Positions 23,670 through 31,932 of a stretch of DNA of 64,000 nucleotides are shown here, in pieces. The notes below the pieces were generated by a model that saw only the letters and a program-made list of their open reading frames with translations, was not told the origin of the DNA and did not search any database. This DNA comes from Planctomycetota bacterium (GTDB taxonomy: Bacteria > Planctomycetota > UBA1135 > JACQFD01), in NCBI GenBank assembly GCA_016200225.1, contig JACQFD010000009.1, positions 29,670 through 93,669 of the forward strand, in the 5' to 3' direction. The translations under genes were made by a program, and so were the position numbers. Numbering within the stretch: the first letter of the stretch is position 1; each line of letters starts with the position of its first letter.

Positions 23670-24395
23670 ATGAAAAACCACTTGATCGACATCGCGCCGT
23701 CCGCGGCCTGCTTTTTATTAATATTAACGATCGGCGCGGCCCGGCAGGACGGGCGGCCGGCGGAATCGAAGCCTGCGTCGGCGCCCGTCGCGCCCGTTTT
23801 TTCGGGACCGCAGATCGGCGAAAAAACGGCATCGTTCAAAGTAAACGATGTGACCGGCAAGCGCGAACCCAAAGAATTCGACCCCGTCGCCGACGCGGCG
23901 GGCGCGCCCGCTCTTTACTTTTTATTTCCGAGCGACATGAATCGGATCATTGCAAAAGGGATCACGAACATCGGTATGATTTCCGAAGCGGCGAAGGAGG
24001 CCGGGATGAAAGCCTATTTCATCGGACTCGGCGTCGAACCCATCGCGGCCGATCAAAGACTGCGAAATGTATGGTTGTCGCTGAAGCCGCCGGTCGCGGC
24101 CTCGCTATCCGTCGACGGCGTCGAGGGGCCCGGCAATTGGGGAATTAACAAAAACTGCTACGTCACGCTCGTCCTCGCGAAGGACGGAAAAGTAGTTTAT
24201 AATTACGCGGCGCTCTCGCCCGCCGATTCGGATTATGAAACGATTCAAAACGAAGTCGGCAAACTCATCAATAAGAAAATTTCTGTAAAATTAGTTACTC
24301 CCGAAGGCCGCATGGGTATGGGCTCGCGCGGCGGCGCGGCGAGCAGGCCGGTTCGAGTGGAATCGCGTCCCGCCTCCCGTCCCGCCGAAAAATAA
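23670..24395 (+). CDS. Secreted protein with a redoxin-like region
   Basis: The 241-residue product has a signal peptide (ATG at 23670, hydrophobic core A-C-F-L-L-I-L-T-I-G-A) and a mature part whose layout G-P-Q-I-G-E-K-T-A-S-F-K-V-N-D-V-T-G-K recalls thioredoxin-like/redoxin proteins. The C-x-x-C redox pair is missing and only one cysteine (in N-K-N-C-Y-V-T) is seen, so disulfide chemistry is unlikely. The tail is rich in Arg, Pro, Ser and Gly. The frame is open upstream into the thioesterase gene, but the signal peptide fixes the start. It lies 29 bases upstream of the DUF1549 operon and may be its first gene. Confidence 0.55.
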   Translation: MKNHLIDIAPSAACFLLILTIGAARQDGRPAESKPASAPVAPVFSGPQIGEKTASFKVNDVTGKREPKEFDPVADAAGAPALYFLFPSDMNRIIAKGITNIGMISEAAKEAGMKAYFIGLGVEPIAADQRLRNVWLSLKPPVAASLSVDGVEGPGNWGINKNCYVTLVLAKDGKVVYNYAALSPADSDYETIQNEVGKLINKKISVKLVTPEGRMGMGSRGGAASRPVRVESRPASRPAEK

Positions 24396-24424
24396 TAATT
24401 CGCGACGAATATAAACAATGCACC

Positions 24425-26596
24425 ATGCGAGTCCGCGCCGTATTGTTCATGATCATGACCGCGAGTCTGCTGCTCGCGGAGCGGGCGGATTCGCGGAAAG
24501 ATAAATTTAACGATCCGGCGCCGGATTTTACGCTTCGAATACTTCCGATCATTTCGCGGGTCGGTTGCAATTCCGGCCAGTGCCACGGCGCCGCGGGGGG
24601 GCAGGGCGGTTTCGGGCTCTCGTTGCGCGGTTACGACGCGGCGGCGGATTATGATACTATTGTACACGAACGCGGCGGGCGCCGCGTCGACGTCGCGAAC
24701 CCCGAGAATAGTTTAATATTAAGAAAACCGTCCAAACAATTGGCGCACCGCGGCGGATTGAAACTGCCGGAGGACGGCGCGTTTTTCGCGGAAGTGAAAA
24801 AGTGGATCGAAAACGGCGCGCGCCCCGGTTCGCGCGCGGCGCCGGTCGAACTGCTCGCGAGTCCCGCCGAACGCCTTGGCGCGGCCGGCGAAAAATATAA
24901 ATTATCCGTGAACGTCACGCTCGCCGACGGCGCAAAATTGGACGTTACGGATACGGTATTGTTCTCTTCCAACGACGAATCGATCGCGCGCGTCGACAAA
25001 GAGGGAAATGTAGAAATCACCGGCTCCGGCGAAACGGCGATTTTGATAAAATATCTAAATCTCGTGACGGCGGCGCGGGTGGGGGCGAAATTTGGATGTG
25101 ATATTTCGAATTATATTTTTCGCGGAAACGGCCCGGGCGGTTTCGCGGCGGAAATGATTCATAAACTCGAACCGATGAGTCTCGCGCCGGCGCCGACGCT
25201 GGACGACGAAGACCGCGGGATTTTCTACCGCAGGGTCTATTTGGATATTACAGGTACGTTGCCCGACGTGGAGGATGCGCGGCTCTATTTGAAGCATCCG
25301 AATCCGGATAAATACAAATTCTTCGAAGAGATTGTCACATCCAAAGAAACGATCACGCGCTGGACCCGCTGGCTCGCGGATTTGTTACGTGTCCGCGAGG
25401 AGACGATGGGTGTCGACGGCGCGCGCCGCGCGCAGGAATATTTGCGATCGCAATTGGAGGCGCGCCGCCCACTCGATGAGATCATTAGGGAAGCGATCAC
25501 GGCCAAGGGCGAACCGTGGGCCAAGGGTCCTGCCGCGCTCGCGCTCGCGACGGACGGCCCGGCGGCGCAGATGGAATTTGTAACAAAAACCTTCATGGGC
25601 GCGCGGATGCAGTGCGCGCAGTGCCACCAGCACCCCTTCGATCGCTGGTCGCGCGAGGATTATTTCGGTCTCGCCGCGTTCTTCGCGCGCGTGCGCCGCG
25701 ACAACGGTAAAATTATATTATCCGATTCGGGGGATTTTACAGATCCAAAGACTGGCAAACCGGCGCGGCCGCGCTTCCCGGCGGATCCGGGATCGCAAAA
25801 TGCAGCCTATCCTGAGATTCCCGCGGGCGTCGACCGCCGCGAGATTTTTTGCGACTGGTTATTTGATATACAGGACAGGAGATTCGACCGCGTGATCGTG
25901 AACCGGATCTGGAAAGAATTGTATGGAGTGGGCATCGTCGACCCGGTCGACGATTTCCGCGCTGGCAATCCGCCGTCAAATCCGAAACTGCTCGACGCGC
26001 TCGTCCAATCGTTCCGCGAAGTCAATCGCGATATCTTTAAATTTATATTTAGTTTGGAATTATATAATCGAACCGCCGTCGATCCGAAACCTGGCGCAGA
26101 ACGCGATTTTCGTTATTATTCGCATGCTTATATTCGGCCGCTTTCGGGTCCCATCCTGCTCGACGCGGTCGCGAAGGCATGCGGTTATTCTTTAAAAATC
26201 GGCGATCGTGGAAATGTACGAAGCGCGCAGGAGATCCCCGATGAGGACGGCGGGAATGTGAGTCTTCGCGCGCTCGGCCGCTGCCCTCGCGACGGCTCCG
26301 TCGATCCGTCGATCGTCGCGCCGCCGTCGCTCACGACCGCGCTGCATTGGATTCACGGGCCGTTCGCGAAGGAAATGATCGACGCCCCGGGCGGTCGCGT
26401 CGAAAAAATTGTAATTTCAAAAATGTCCGCCGACGACGCGATCGACGAGTTATTTTTAGCGACGCTCACGCGTTTTCCGACGGATGCCGAACGCGCAAAG
26501 GCGCGCGGCGCGCTCGGGGCGGATATGACAAATGAGAGCGTCGGCGATCTGTTGTGGGCGCTCATGGCCACGTCCGAATTTGTAACGAATCACTGA
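24425..26596 (+). CDS. DUF1549/DUF1553 cytochrome-like protein with Big_2-type domain
   Basis: The 723-residue protein has an N-terminal hydrophobic export signal, then the planctomycete motif G-C-N-S-G-Q-C-H-G (Cys48, Cys53, His54, a CX4CH spacing) in the PSCyt1-like region. A bacterial-Ig-like segment (about 150-230) follows, then the DUF1549 domain with a standard heme-c-type C-A-Q-C-H at residues 397-401, and a DUF1553 domain (about 480-720). Such proteins are abundant in planctomycetes and usually paired with DUF1501 proteins, as here. Their biochemical role is unproven; degradation of complex carbon at the surface has been suggested. Its stop overlaps the next gene start (TGATG). Confidence 0.85.
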   Translation: MRVRAVLFMIMTASLLLAERADSRKDKFNDPAPDFTLRILPIISRVGCNSGQCHGAAGGQGGFGLSLRGYDAAADYDTIVHERGGRRVDVANPENSLILRKPSKQLAHRGGLKLPEDGAFFAEVKKWIENGARPGSRAAPVELLASPAERLGAAGEKYKLSVNVTLADGAKLDVTDTVLFSSNDESIARVDKEGNVEITGSGETAILIKYLNLVTAARVGAKFGCDISNYIFRGNGPGGFAAEMIHKLEPMSLAPAPTLDDEDRGIFYRRVYLDITGTLPDVEDARLYLKHPNPDKYKFFEEIVTSKETITRWTRWLADLLRVREETMGVDGARRAQEYLRSQLEARRPLDEIIREAITAKGEPWAKGPAALALATDGPAAQMEFVTKTFMGARMQCAQCHQHPFDRWSREDYFGLAAFFARVRRDNGKIILSDSGDFTDPKTGKPARPRFPADPGSQNAAYPEIPAGVDRREIFCDWLFDIQDRRFDRVIVNRIWKELYGVGIVDPVDDFRAGNPPSNPKLLDALVQSFREVNRDIFKFIFSLELYNRTAVDPKPGAERDFRYYSHAYIRPLSGPILLDAVAKACGYSLKIGDRGNVRSAQEIPDEDGGNVSLRALGRCPRDGSVDPSIVAPPSLTTALHWIHGPFAKEMIDAPGGRVEKIVISKMSADDAIDELFLATLTRFPTDAERAKARGALGADMTNESVGDLLWALMATSEFVTNH

Positions 26597-27891
26597 TGAA
26601 TATAATTAACCCAAACCGCCGCGAAATCTTAAGAATCGGAGCGCTCGGCGTGGGCGGCCTCACGCTCGCGCGCACGCTCGAATTATTGGAAACGGCGCCG
26701 CTTCTTTCGAACAAAAAACCGGCGACGCGCGCGATTCTGATCTGGCTCGACGGCGGCGCGAGCCATATTGATACATTCGATCCGAAACCGAACGCGCCGG
26801 AGGAAATCCGCGGCAATTGGAAGTCGATTCCGACGCCGCTGCCGAATATACAATTCGGCGAAGGACTTTCGCGCCTCGCCGCGGAATTGCCGAATTTTGC
26901 ATTGATCCGATCGATCAACTCCGACGCGGGCGAGCACGAAATCGCGCGGCATTTAATGTTAACAGGCTATCCGCTCACGCCCGCGCTCGAATATCCGAGT
27001 TTCGGCTCGGCGGCGTCGGTGTTCGGACAATACGCGGCCTTTCCGCCGTACGTCGCGATATCACAAATACCGGAGCACGCGAAACAGTTAGGTTCTGGAT
27101 TTCTGCCCGCCGAGAACGCGCCGTTTCTAATTGATAGCAATCCGTCGCGACCCGAATACGGCGTCCGCGATCTGTTCGCGCCGGCCGGTCTCGACGCGGC
27201 GCGCGTCGACCGCAGGAAGGCGCTGCTCGACGAATTGGATACATTCGCGAAAAAGTATGAAACGAACGCGGCGGTGCGCGCGCGCACGGCGGCGTTCGAG
27301 CGCGCGTGGCGATTGATAGCATCCAAAGAGGCGCGCGACGCGTTCGATTTAACAAAAGAAGACTCGAAACTGCGCGCCCGTTACGGCGACCACGCACTTG
27401 GCCAGAGTTGCATTCTCGCGCGGCGCCTCGCCGAGGCCGGCGCGCGGTTTATTACCATTATGGACAGCGGCTGGGACCACCACGGCCGCGTGCACGAGGA
27501 GCTTTCGCGCCACCGATTGCCGAAACTCGACGAGGCCGTGAGCACGTTATTTGATGATTTACGAAAACGCGGACTTTGGGACGACACGCTTATTATCATC
27601 ATGGGCGATTTCGGCCGCACGCCGAAATTGAATAATGCGAACGGCCGCGACCACTGGCCGCGCGCGAATTGTTGCATTCTCGCCGGCGGCGCGGTGAAAG
27701 GCGGAACGATCGTGGGCGCGACCGACGAACGCGCGGAACAGGTCGTCGAACGCCCCGTTTCGCCCGCCGATCTCGCCGCGACGATTTATACAATTCTCGG
27801 CATCGATCCCGACGCGGAGTTGCGCACGCCCGACGGCAGGCCGGTAAAATTAGTTAATAACGGAACCGCCGTGAAGGAGGTGCTCGCATGA
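26596..27891 (+). CDS. DUF1501 family protein with Tat-type signal
   Basis: A 431-residue member of DUF1501, related to the alkaline phosphatase/sulfatase superfamily. The N-terminus N-R-R-E-I-L-R-I-G-A-L-G-V-G-G resembles a twin-arginine signal, expected for this family. Metal-site-like blocks are I-L-I-W-L-D-G-G-A-S-H-I-D-T-F-D, D-S-G-W-D-H-H-G, M-G-D-F-G-R-T-P and R-D-H-W-P. The start is the ATG overlapping the DUF1549 stop, and its own last codons overlap the ATG of the WD40 gene. The three genes form one translationally coupled operon, the usual planctomycete arrangement. Confidence 0.85.
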   Translation: MNIINPNRREILRIGALGVGGLTLARTLELLETAPLLSNKKPATRAILIWLDGGASHIDTFDPKPNAPEEIRGNWKSIPTPLPNIQFGEGLSRLAAELPNFALIRSINSDAGEHEIARHLMLTGYPLTPALEYPSFGSAASVFGQYAAFPPYVAISQIPEHAKQLGSGFLPAENAPFLIDSNPSRPEYGVRDLFAPAGLDAARVDRRKALLDELDTFAKKYETNAAVRARTAAFERAWRLIASKEARDAFDLTKEDSKLRARYGDHALGQSCILARRLAEAGARFITIMDSGWDHHGRVHEELSRHRLPKLDEAVSTLFDDLRKRGLWDDTLIIIMGDFGRTPKLNNANGRDHWPRANCCILAGGAVKGGTIVGATDERAEQVVERPVSPADLAATIYTILGIDPDAELRTPDGRPVKLVNNGTAVKEVLA

Positions 27892-28871
27892 ACGTTCATA
27901 TAACAATCGCGATCGCGGTCGCATGTGTCCTGATTGCCGCGCCGCAGTCGCCGCCGCCGAAAACGGCCTCCGGCCCCGTGACCGCGATGCTTGGAAATTA
28001 TATTTGCGGACGCGACCGGATTTGTGAAATTAACGAACAAAACGTCATCCTTCGATCGATACAAATCCCGCGGATGGAGCGCGTGTTCGCGCTGGCGAGG
28101 ATCGACGACGACAGAATCGCGGCCGCCGGAGGAATTGTTGGAAAGTCGGGCGACGTCGCGATTATTGATCTAAAGCAATGGTCCGTCGTTTCGCAGCCGC
28201 CCGCGCCGCTGTTCAAGGACGCGGCCGTGTCGATCGTTTATAAAAAAAACGCGAAAACAGTCGGACGCCTCGCCGCGGCGTCGAGCGACAAGACGGCCCT
28301 GCTCTTTAATAATATCGCATTGAACAATTTCGAATCGGATAAGATAAATTGGGATTCTGGCGTGCGCCTCGAAGGCCACACGGGACCGGTGTTGACGATC
28401 GATATGAACGATGCGTTCGTCGCGACCGGCAGCCACGACCGCACGATTCGCGTTTGGAACGGCGCGACCGGCGCGCTCGAACGAACGTTAACAAACCACG
28501 GCGGCGCCGTGAACGCGGCGGTGTTTTCGGACGACGGCACAAAGTTAATATCCGGTTCGGACGACGGAACCGTGCGCGTCTGGGATCCGGCGAACGGCCG
28601 GATGATTCGTATTATTCGCGATCTCGGCGGAAAAATTATTAGTTTAACGATCGTGCCGAACGCATGGAGCGGCGCGGCCTCCGCGCACGCGCTCACGGGG
28701 GCGTCCGACGGCACGGTCAACGAGATCGATCTCGACGAAGGGGTCTTTTATCGCAAACGCGTCCAGTTCACGGGCGAGTGGCCCTACCTGGTCGTTCCAA
28801 ACCTCAGCGTCATGGGAGCTTGCAACGTCGGTACCGATCGCGGTCTCTATCGTGTGATTCCGGGCCATTAA
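27888..28871 (+). CDS. Secreted WD40-repeat protein
   Basis: The 327-residue protein has a hydrophobic signal peptide (about residues 3-18) and WD40 repeats forming a beta-propeller. The clearest are L-E-G-H-T-G-P-V-L-T-I-D ending D-R-T-I-R-V-W-N and L-T-N-H-G-G-A-V-N-A-A-V-F-S ending D-G-T-V-R-V-W-D; flanking blades are degenerate. Overlapping the DUF1501 gene by four bases (ATGA), it is the third member of the DUF1549-DUF1501-WD40 operon. WD40 domains are often fused to or encoded beside DUF1549 proteins in planctomycetes. Confidence 0.8.
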   Translation: MNVHITIAIAVACVLIAAPQSPPPKTASGPVTAMLGNYICGRDRICEINEQNVILRSIQIPRMERVFALARIDDDRIAAAGGIVGKSGDVAIIDLKQWSVVSQPPAPLFKDAAVSIVYKKNAKTVGRLAAASSDKTALLFNNIALNNFESDKINWDSGVRLEGHTGPVLTIDMNDAFVATGSHDRTIRVWNGATGALERTLTNHGGAVNAAVFSDDGTKLISGSDDGTVRVWDPANGRMIRIIRDLGGKIISLTIVPNAWSGAASAHALTGASDGTVNEIDLDEGVFYRKRVQFTGEWPYLVVPNLSVMGACNVGTDRGLYRVIPGH

Positions 28872-28911
28872 TTCGTAGTCGGCGCGCCGCTCAAACTTGG
28901 CGCTCGACTTG

Positions 28912-28936
28912 ATATCGCACTGAATCCATGCGATAT
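28912..28936. promoter_or_regulatory. Inverted repeat directly upstream of iscR
   Basis: ATATCGCA and its exact complement TGCGATAT are separated by 9 bases and end 7 bases before the iscR ATG. The dyad lies where an autoregulatory operator for an Rrf2-family repressor would be expected. It does not match the E. coli IscR type 1 or type 2 consensus closely, so the assignment rests on position and symmetry. Confidence 0.5.
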
Positions 28937-28943
28937 TACGTCC

Positions 28944-29492
28944 ATGCTCCGTTTAACCCGCCGTTCCGAATACGGAATCATCGCGATGACGCACCTCGCG
29001 CAGCATCGCGACGACGCCGTTTCTTCGCGGGATATCGCGGAAAGATACATTATCCCAAAGCGTTTGCTCGCCGAGGTGATGAAGGATCTCGTACATCGCG
29101 GACTTGTCCGTTCGGTGCGCGGCGCGTCGGGCGGATATCGCCTTGCCGCCGATCCAATGAAAACCACTGTATTAAATGTGCTTCAAGCGCTTGAAGGGCC
29201 GTTCGAAATGGTGCCCTGCACCACGTCGAGCGTACCGATGGAATCGATGAAGAACGGTTCGGTCCACAATGGTAATAAACCCGCCACGCCGCCGGCGAGC
29301 GCGTGCGAATTGTTACTTTCATGCCCGATCAAGGGGCCGATTCATAAGATTCACGAACAAATCAATTCCGTGCTCGCCACCGTCACGCTCGACGATTTGT
29401 CGCGCGGCGAGGTCGGCGGCGTCGACACGCACGCGTTTCGAAACGCGCGTCCGAACCGCGATTCTGAAAGTAATACGTCTATTTCAGAATAA
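28944..29492 (+). CDS. iscR: Rrf2-family iron-sulfur regulator, IscR-like
   Basis: The 182-residue protein opens with the Rrf2 winged helix (L-T-R-R-S-E-Y-G-I-I-A-M, a recognition helix near I-P-K-R-L-L-A-E-V-M-K-D-L, and the wing R-G-A-S-G-G-Y-R-L-A). Three cysteines suited to bind a [2Fe-2S] cluster follow: Cys92, Cys121 and Cys127. Cys92 matches E. coli IscR exactly, but the next two (98 and 104 in E. coli) are displaced by a 23-residue Ser/Asn/Pro-rich insert; the C-x5-C pair spacing is kept. As first gene of the isc operon it very likely senses cluster status and regulates the genes downstream. Inverted repeats lie just before it and before iscS. Confidence 0.85.
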   Translation: MLRLTRRSEYGIIAMTHLAQHRDDAVSSRDIAERYIIPKRLLAEVMKDLVHRGLVRSVRGASGGYRLAADPMKTTVLNVLQALEGPFEMVPCTTSSVPMESMKNGSVHNGNKPATPPASACELLLSCPIKGPIHKIHEQINSVLATVTLDDLSRGEVGGVDTHAFRNARPNRDSESNTSISE

Positions 29493-29506
29493 TATAATTT
29501 CAGAAT
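29461..29506 (+). promoter_or_regulatory. Triple 9-bp repeat with a TATAAT box between iscR and iscS
   Basis: ATTCTGAAA (29461-29469) and its complement TTTCAGAAT (29482-29490) form an inverted repeat with a 12-base spacer, and a second direct TTTCAGAAT follows at 29498-29506. A perfect TATAAT hexamer (29493-29498) sits between the two direct copies. The last codons of iscR run through the first part. This looks like a second promoter for iscS onward overlapped by repressor sites, with IscR the obvious candidate. No good -35 hexamer is visible. Confidence 0.5.
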
Positions 29507-29549
29507 AGCACAATTTCCTAATAATATACACCAACCGATTGATCCCGTA

Positions 29550-30767
29550 ATGCTAAAATTCCCGATCTATCTCGATAATCACGCGACGACGCCCGTCGAT
29601 CCGCGCGTGCTCGACGCGATGCTGCCGTATTTTAAAGAAAAATTCGGCAACGCCGCGAGCCGCAACCATCCGTACGGTTGGGAGGCGGAGGAGGCGGTTT
29701 CGATGGCGCGCGAACAGTGTGCCAATTTGATTCACGCGGACCCGAAAGAAATAGTATTCACGAGCGGTTCGACCGAATCGAACAATCTCGCGATCAAAGG
29801 CGCCGCGGAAATGTATAAAGAGAAAGGCAAACATATCATTACCGCGAACACCGAGCACAAGGCCGTGCTCGATCCGTGTAAACATTTGGAAGCGCTCGGA
29901 TTCGATGTAACTTATCTTCCCGTTGACAAAATGGGCCGCGTGAGCGCGGAACAATTCGCGGAGGCCGTCCGCCCCGACACGATTCTCGCGAGTTTGATGT
30001 TCGCGAACAACGAAGTCGGCACGATTCATCCGATCGCGGAGATCGGCAAAATTTGTAAAGAAAAAAATATTATATTTCACACCGACGCGACGCAGGCCAC
30101 CGGAAAAGTCCCCGTCGACGTGCAATCGATGGGCATCGATTTGTTATCGGTGTCGGCGCACAAAATGTACGGTCCGAAAGGCGCCGGTTTTTTGTATGTT
30201 CGCCGAAAGGGTCCGCGCGTCCGCATCGCGCCGATTTTCGACGGCGGCGGCCACGAGCGCGGCATGCGTTCGGGCACGCTCAATGTTCCGGGCGTCGCGG
30301 GGCTCGGCAAGGCCTGCGAGATTTGTAAAAACGAGATGAGTAAGGATCGCGCGCACGCGCTCGCGCTGCGCAAGATCATGCACGATCGTTTCTTTAACGA
30401 ACTCGATTTTATTAGTTTAAACGGCCACCCTGAACACCGGTTGCCGGGCAATTTTAACGTTTCGTTCGCGTATGTCGAAGGCGAGGCGCTGATGATGGGT
30501 ATTAAAGAAATCGCTGTATCCTCCGGCAGCGCCTGCACGTCCGCGTCGCTCGAACCGTCTCATGTGCTCCGCGCGATGGGCGTCGGCGAAGACGCCGTGC
30601 ACACGTCGATTCGCTATGGAATCGGGCGTTTTAATACAGTCGAGGAAGTGACGTACGCGGCGAACAAGACGATCGAGGCGGTCCGGCGTTTGCGGGAGAT
30701 GTCGCCTCTCTACGAAATGGTCAAAGACGGCGTCGATCTGGCCTCGGTCAAATGGACGTCGCACTAA
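29550..30767 (+). CDS. iscS: Cysteine desulfurase IscS
   Basis: A 405-residue pyridoxal-phosphate enzyme that takes sulfur from cysteine and passes it to the IscU scaffold. All key features are present: the opening [15 protein letters not shown], the PLP lysine in [10 protein letters not shown] (Lys205), and the persulfide-carrying Cys329 in [17 protein letters not shown], nearly the same numbering as E. coli IscS. It belongs to the group I (IscS/NifS) desulfurases. No Shine-Dalgarno sequence is visible; the leader is AT-rich and contains an AATATACACCAACCG element also found, slightly altered, before iscU. Confidence 0.95.
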   Translation: MLKFPIYLDNHATTPVDPRVLDAMLPYFKEKFGNAASRNHPYGWEAEEAVSMAREQCANLIHADPKEIVFTSGSTESNNLAIKGAAEMYKEKGKHIITANTEHKAVLDPCKHLEALGFDVTYLPVDKMGRVSAEQFAEAVRPDTILASLMFANNEVGTIHPIAEIGKICKEKNIIFHTDATQATGKVPVDVQSMGIDLLSVSAHKMYGPKGAGFLYVRRKGPRVRIAPIFDGGGHERGMRSGTLNVPGVAGLGKACEICKNEMSKDRAHALALRKIMHDRFFNELDFISLNGHPEHRLPGNFNVSFAYVEGEALMMGIKEIAVSSGSACTSASLEPSHVLRAMGVGEDAVHTSIRYGIGRFNTVEEVTYAANKTIEAVRRLREMSPLYEMVKDGVDLASVKWTSH

Positions 30768-30833
30768 CGAATTTAAATATATATCAAACAATTAATAAAT
30801 AAATAATACACCAACGGACGACACGAGACTCCC

Positions 30834-31262
30834 ATGGCCTACAGCGACAAAGTCATCGATCATTATAATAATCCGCGCAACGTCGGTTCCTTCAAGAAGG
30901 AAGACGACGAAGTGGGCACCGGCGTCGTCGGCGCGCCCGAGTGCGGCGACGTGATGAAATTACAAATCAAAGTCGACGACACGACGGGCGTCATCACCGA
31001 CGCGAAGTTTAAGACTTTCGGTTGCGGTTCCGCGATCGCGTCGTCCTCGCTCGCGACGGAGTGGGTGAAAGGAAAGACGCTCGACGAAGCCATGCAAATT
31101 ACAAATACCGCAATCGTCGAGGAACTCGCGCTGCCGCCGATCAAAATTCACTGTTCCGTGCTCGCCGAGGACGCGATCAAGGCCGCGATCGACGATTATA
31201 AGAAAAAGAAAGCTTCCGTCGGGGCGCACAGCTCCGCCGACGGAACCGATTCGAAATCATAA
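30834..31262 (+). CDS. iscU: Iron-sulfur cluster scaffold IscU
   Basis: The 142-residue scaffold on which clusters are assembled. The three cluster-ligand cysteines are present as Cys37 (P-E-C-G-D, with Asp39), Cys64 (F-G-C-G-S-A) and Cys107 (I-H-C-S-V-L), with His106. The chaperone-recognition motif L-P-P-I-K (residues 100-104; L-P-P-V-K in E. coli) is retained, consistent with the hscA/hscB genes downstream. The C-terminal 20 residues form a Lys/Ser-rich tail longer than in E. coli. The 66-base gap after iscS is strongly AT-rich and lacks a Shine-Dalgarno site. Confidence 0.95.
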   Translation: MAYSDKVIDHYNNPRNVGSFKKEDDEVGTGVVGAPECGDVMKLQIKVDDTTGVITDAKFKTFGCGSAIASSSLATEWVKGKTLDEAMQITNTAIVEELALPPIKIHCSVLAEDAIKAAIDDYKKKKASVGAHSSADGTDSKS

Positions 31263-31301
31263 TTAAAATCAAACGTACAAATAGAATTAATAAATAATAT
31301 C

Positions 31302-31898
31302 ATGAGTTTCCTCGGCGACGCCTTTGCCATCCCGGCGCAGAAAAATTCCGCCGCGGCCCCGGCGCAGACAGATATAAACAAAACCGCGGAATTGAACAAA
31401 ACCGCCGCCGAACAGCCGATGCTGAATCCCGAAGATTCGGCGCCGCGCACGACCGATCCGGCCGTGCAGGCCGCGTCCGCAAAAGTAGTGATGGCGCCGC
31501 CCATTCCGGGTTCGGAGCCGGTCGCAAATCACGTTGCCGCCGAAGCCGGCGCCGACAGCGGCGCGGAGTCGGTCGTAACAGTTACGGAAAAAGCCGCCAG
31601 GGAAGTTCATAGAATCGTCGATGAACAAAAACTTCCCGGCGGCACCGGCCTGCGCCTCGGCGTGCAGGGCGGCGGCTGCTCGGGTTTTAGTTATAAACTC
31701 GCGTTCGAAACGCTCCGCGCGCCGCTCGACTGGGAGGGCCAGAGCAACGGCATTCGTATATTTATCGATCCGAAGAGCTTTTTGTATCTCGCCGGAATCG
31801 AACTCGACTTTCAGGATTCGCTGATGGGCCGCGGATTTGTATTTAACAATCCCAACGCGAAAAAAACGTGCGGCTGCGGCGAGTCCTTCACGGTTTAA
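31302..31898 (+). CDS. iscA: A-type iron-sulfur carrier IscA with long N-terminal extension
   Basis: Residues from about 91 to 198 are a normal A-type carrier (V-T-V-T-E-K-A-A-R-E-V), with the three conserved cysteines Cys126 (G-G-G-C-S-G-F-S-Y) and Cys190/Cys192 (T-C-G-C-G-E-S-F). Such proteins deliver clusters or iron in the cytoplasm. Unusually, about 90 residues rich in Ala, Pro, Asn, Thr and Glu precede the domain; typical IscA is near 107 residues. The extension is continuous in frame from the ATG 39 bases after iscU, and no better internal ATG lies at the domain edge, though a GTG start there is possible. Confidence 0.85.
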   Translation: MSFLGDAFAIPAQKNSAAAPAQTDINKTAELNKTAAEQPMLNPEDSAPRTTDPAVQAASAKVVMAPPIPGSEPVANHVAAEAGADSGAESVVTVTEKAAREVHRIVDEQKLPGGTGLRLGVQGGGCSGFSYKLAFETLRAPLDWEGQSNGIRIFIDPKSFLYLAGIELDFQDSLMGRGFVFNNPNAKKTCGCGESFTV

Positions 31899-31932
31899 CG
31901 ATTATCAAGATCCGGCGCGGACGGTAATCACA

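Noticed and set aside
31300..31628. Minus-strand frames opposite iscA's N-terminal extension as the real gene, making the extension non-coding
   Set aside because: The minus translations are glycine/arginine-rich without domain features, while the plus frame runs continuously into the IscA domain.
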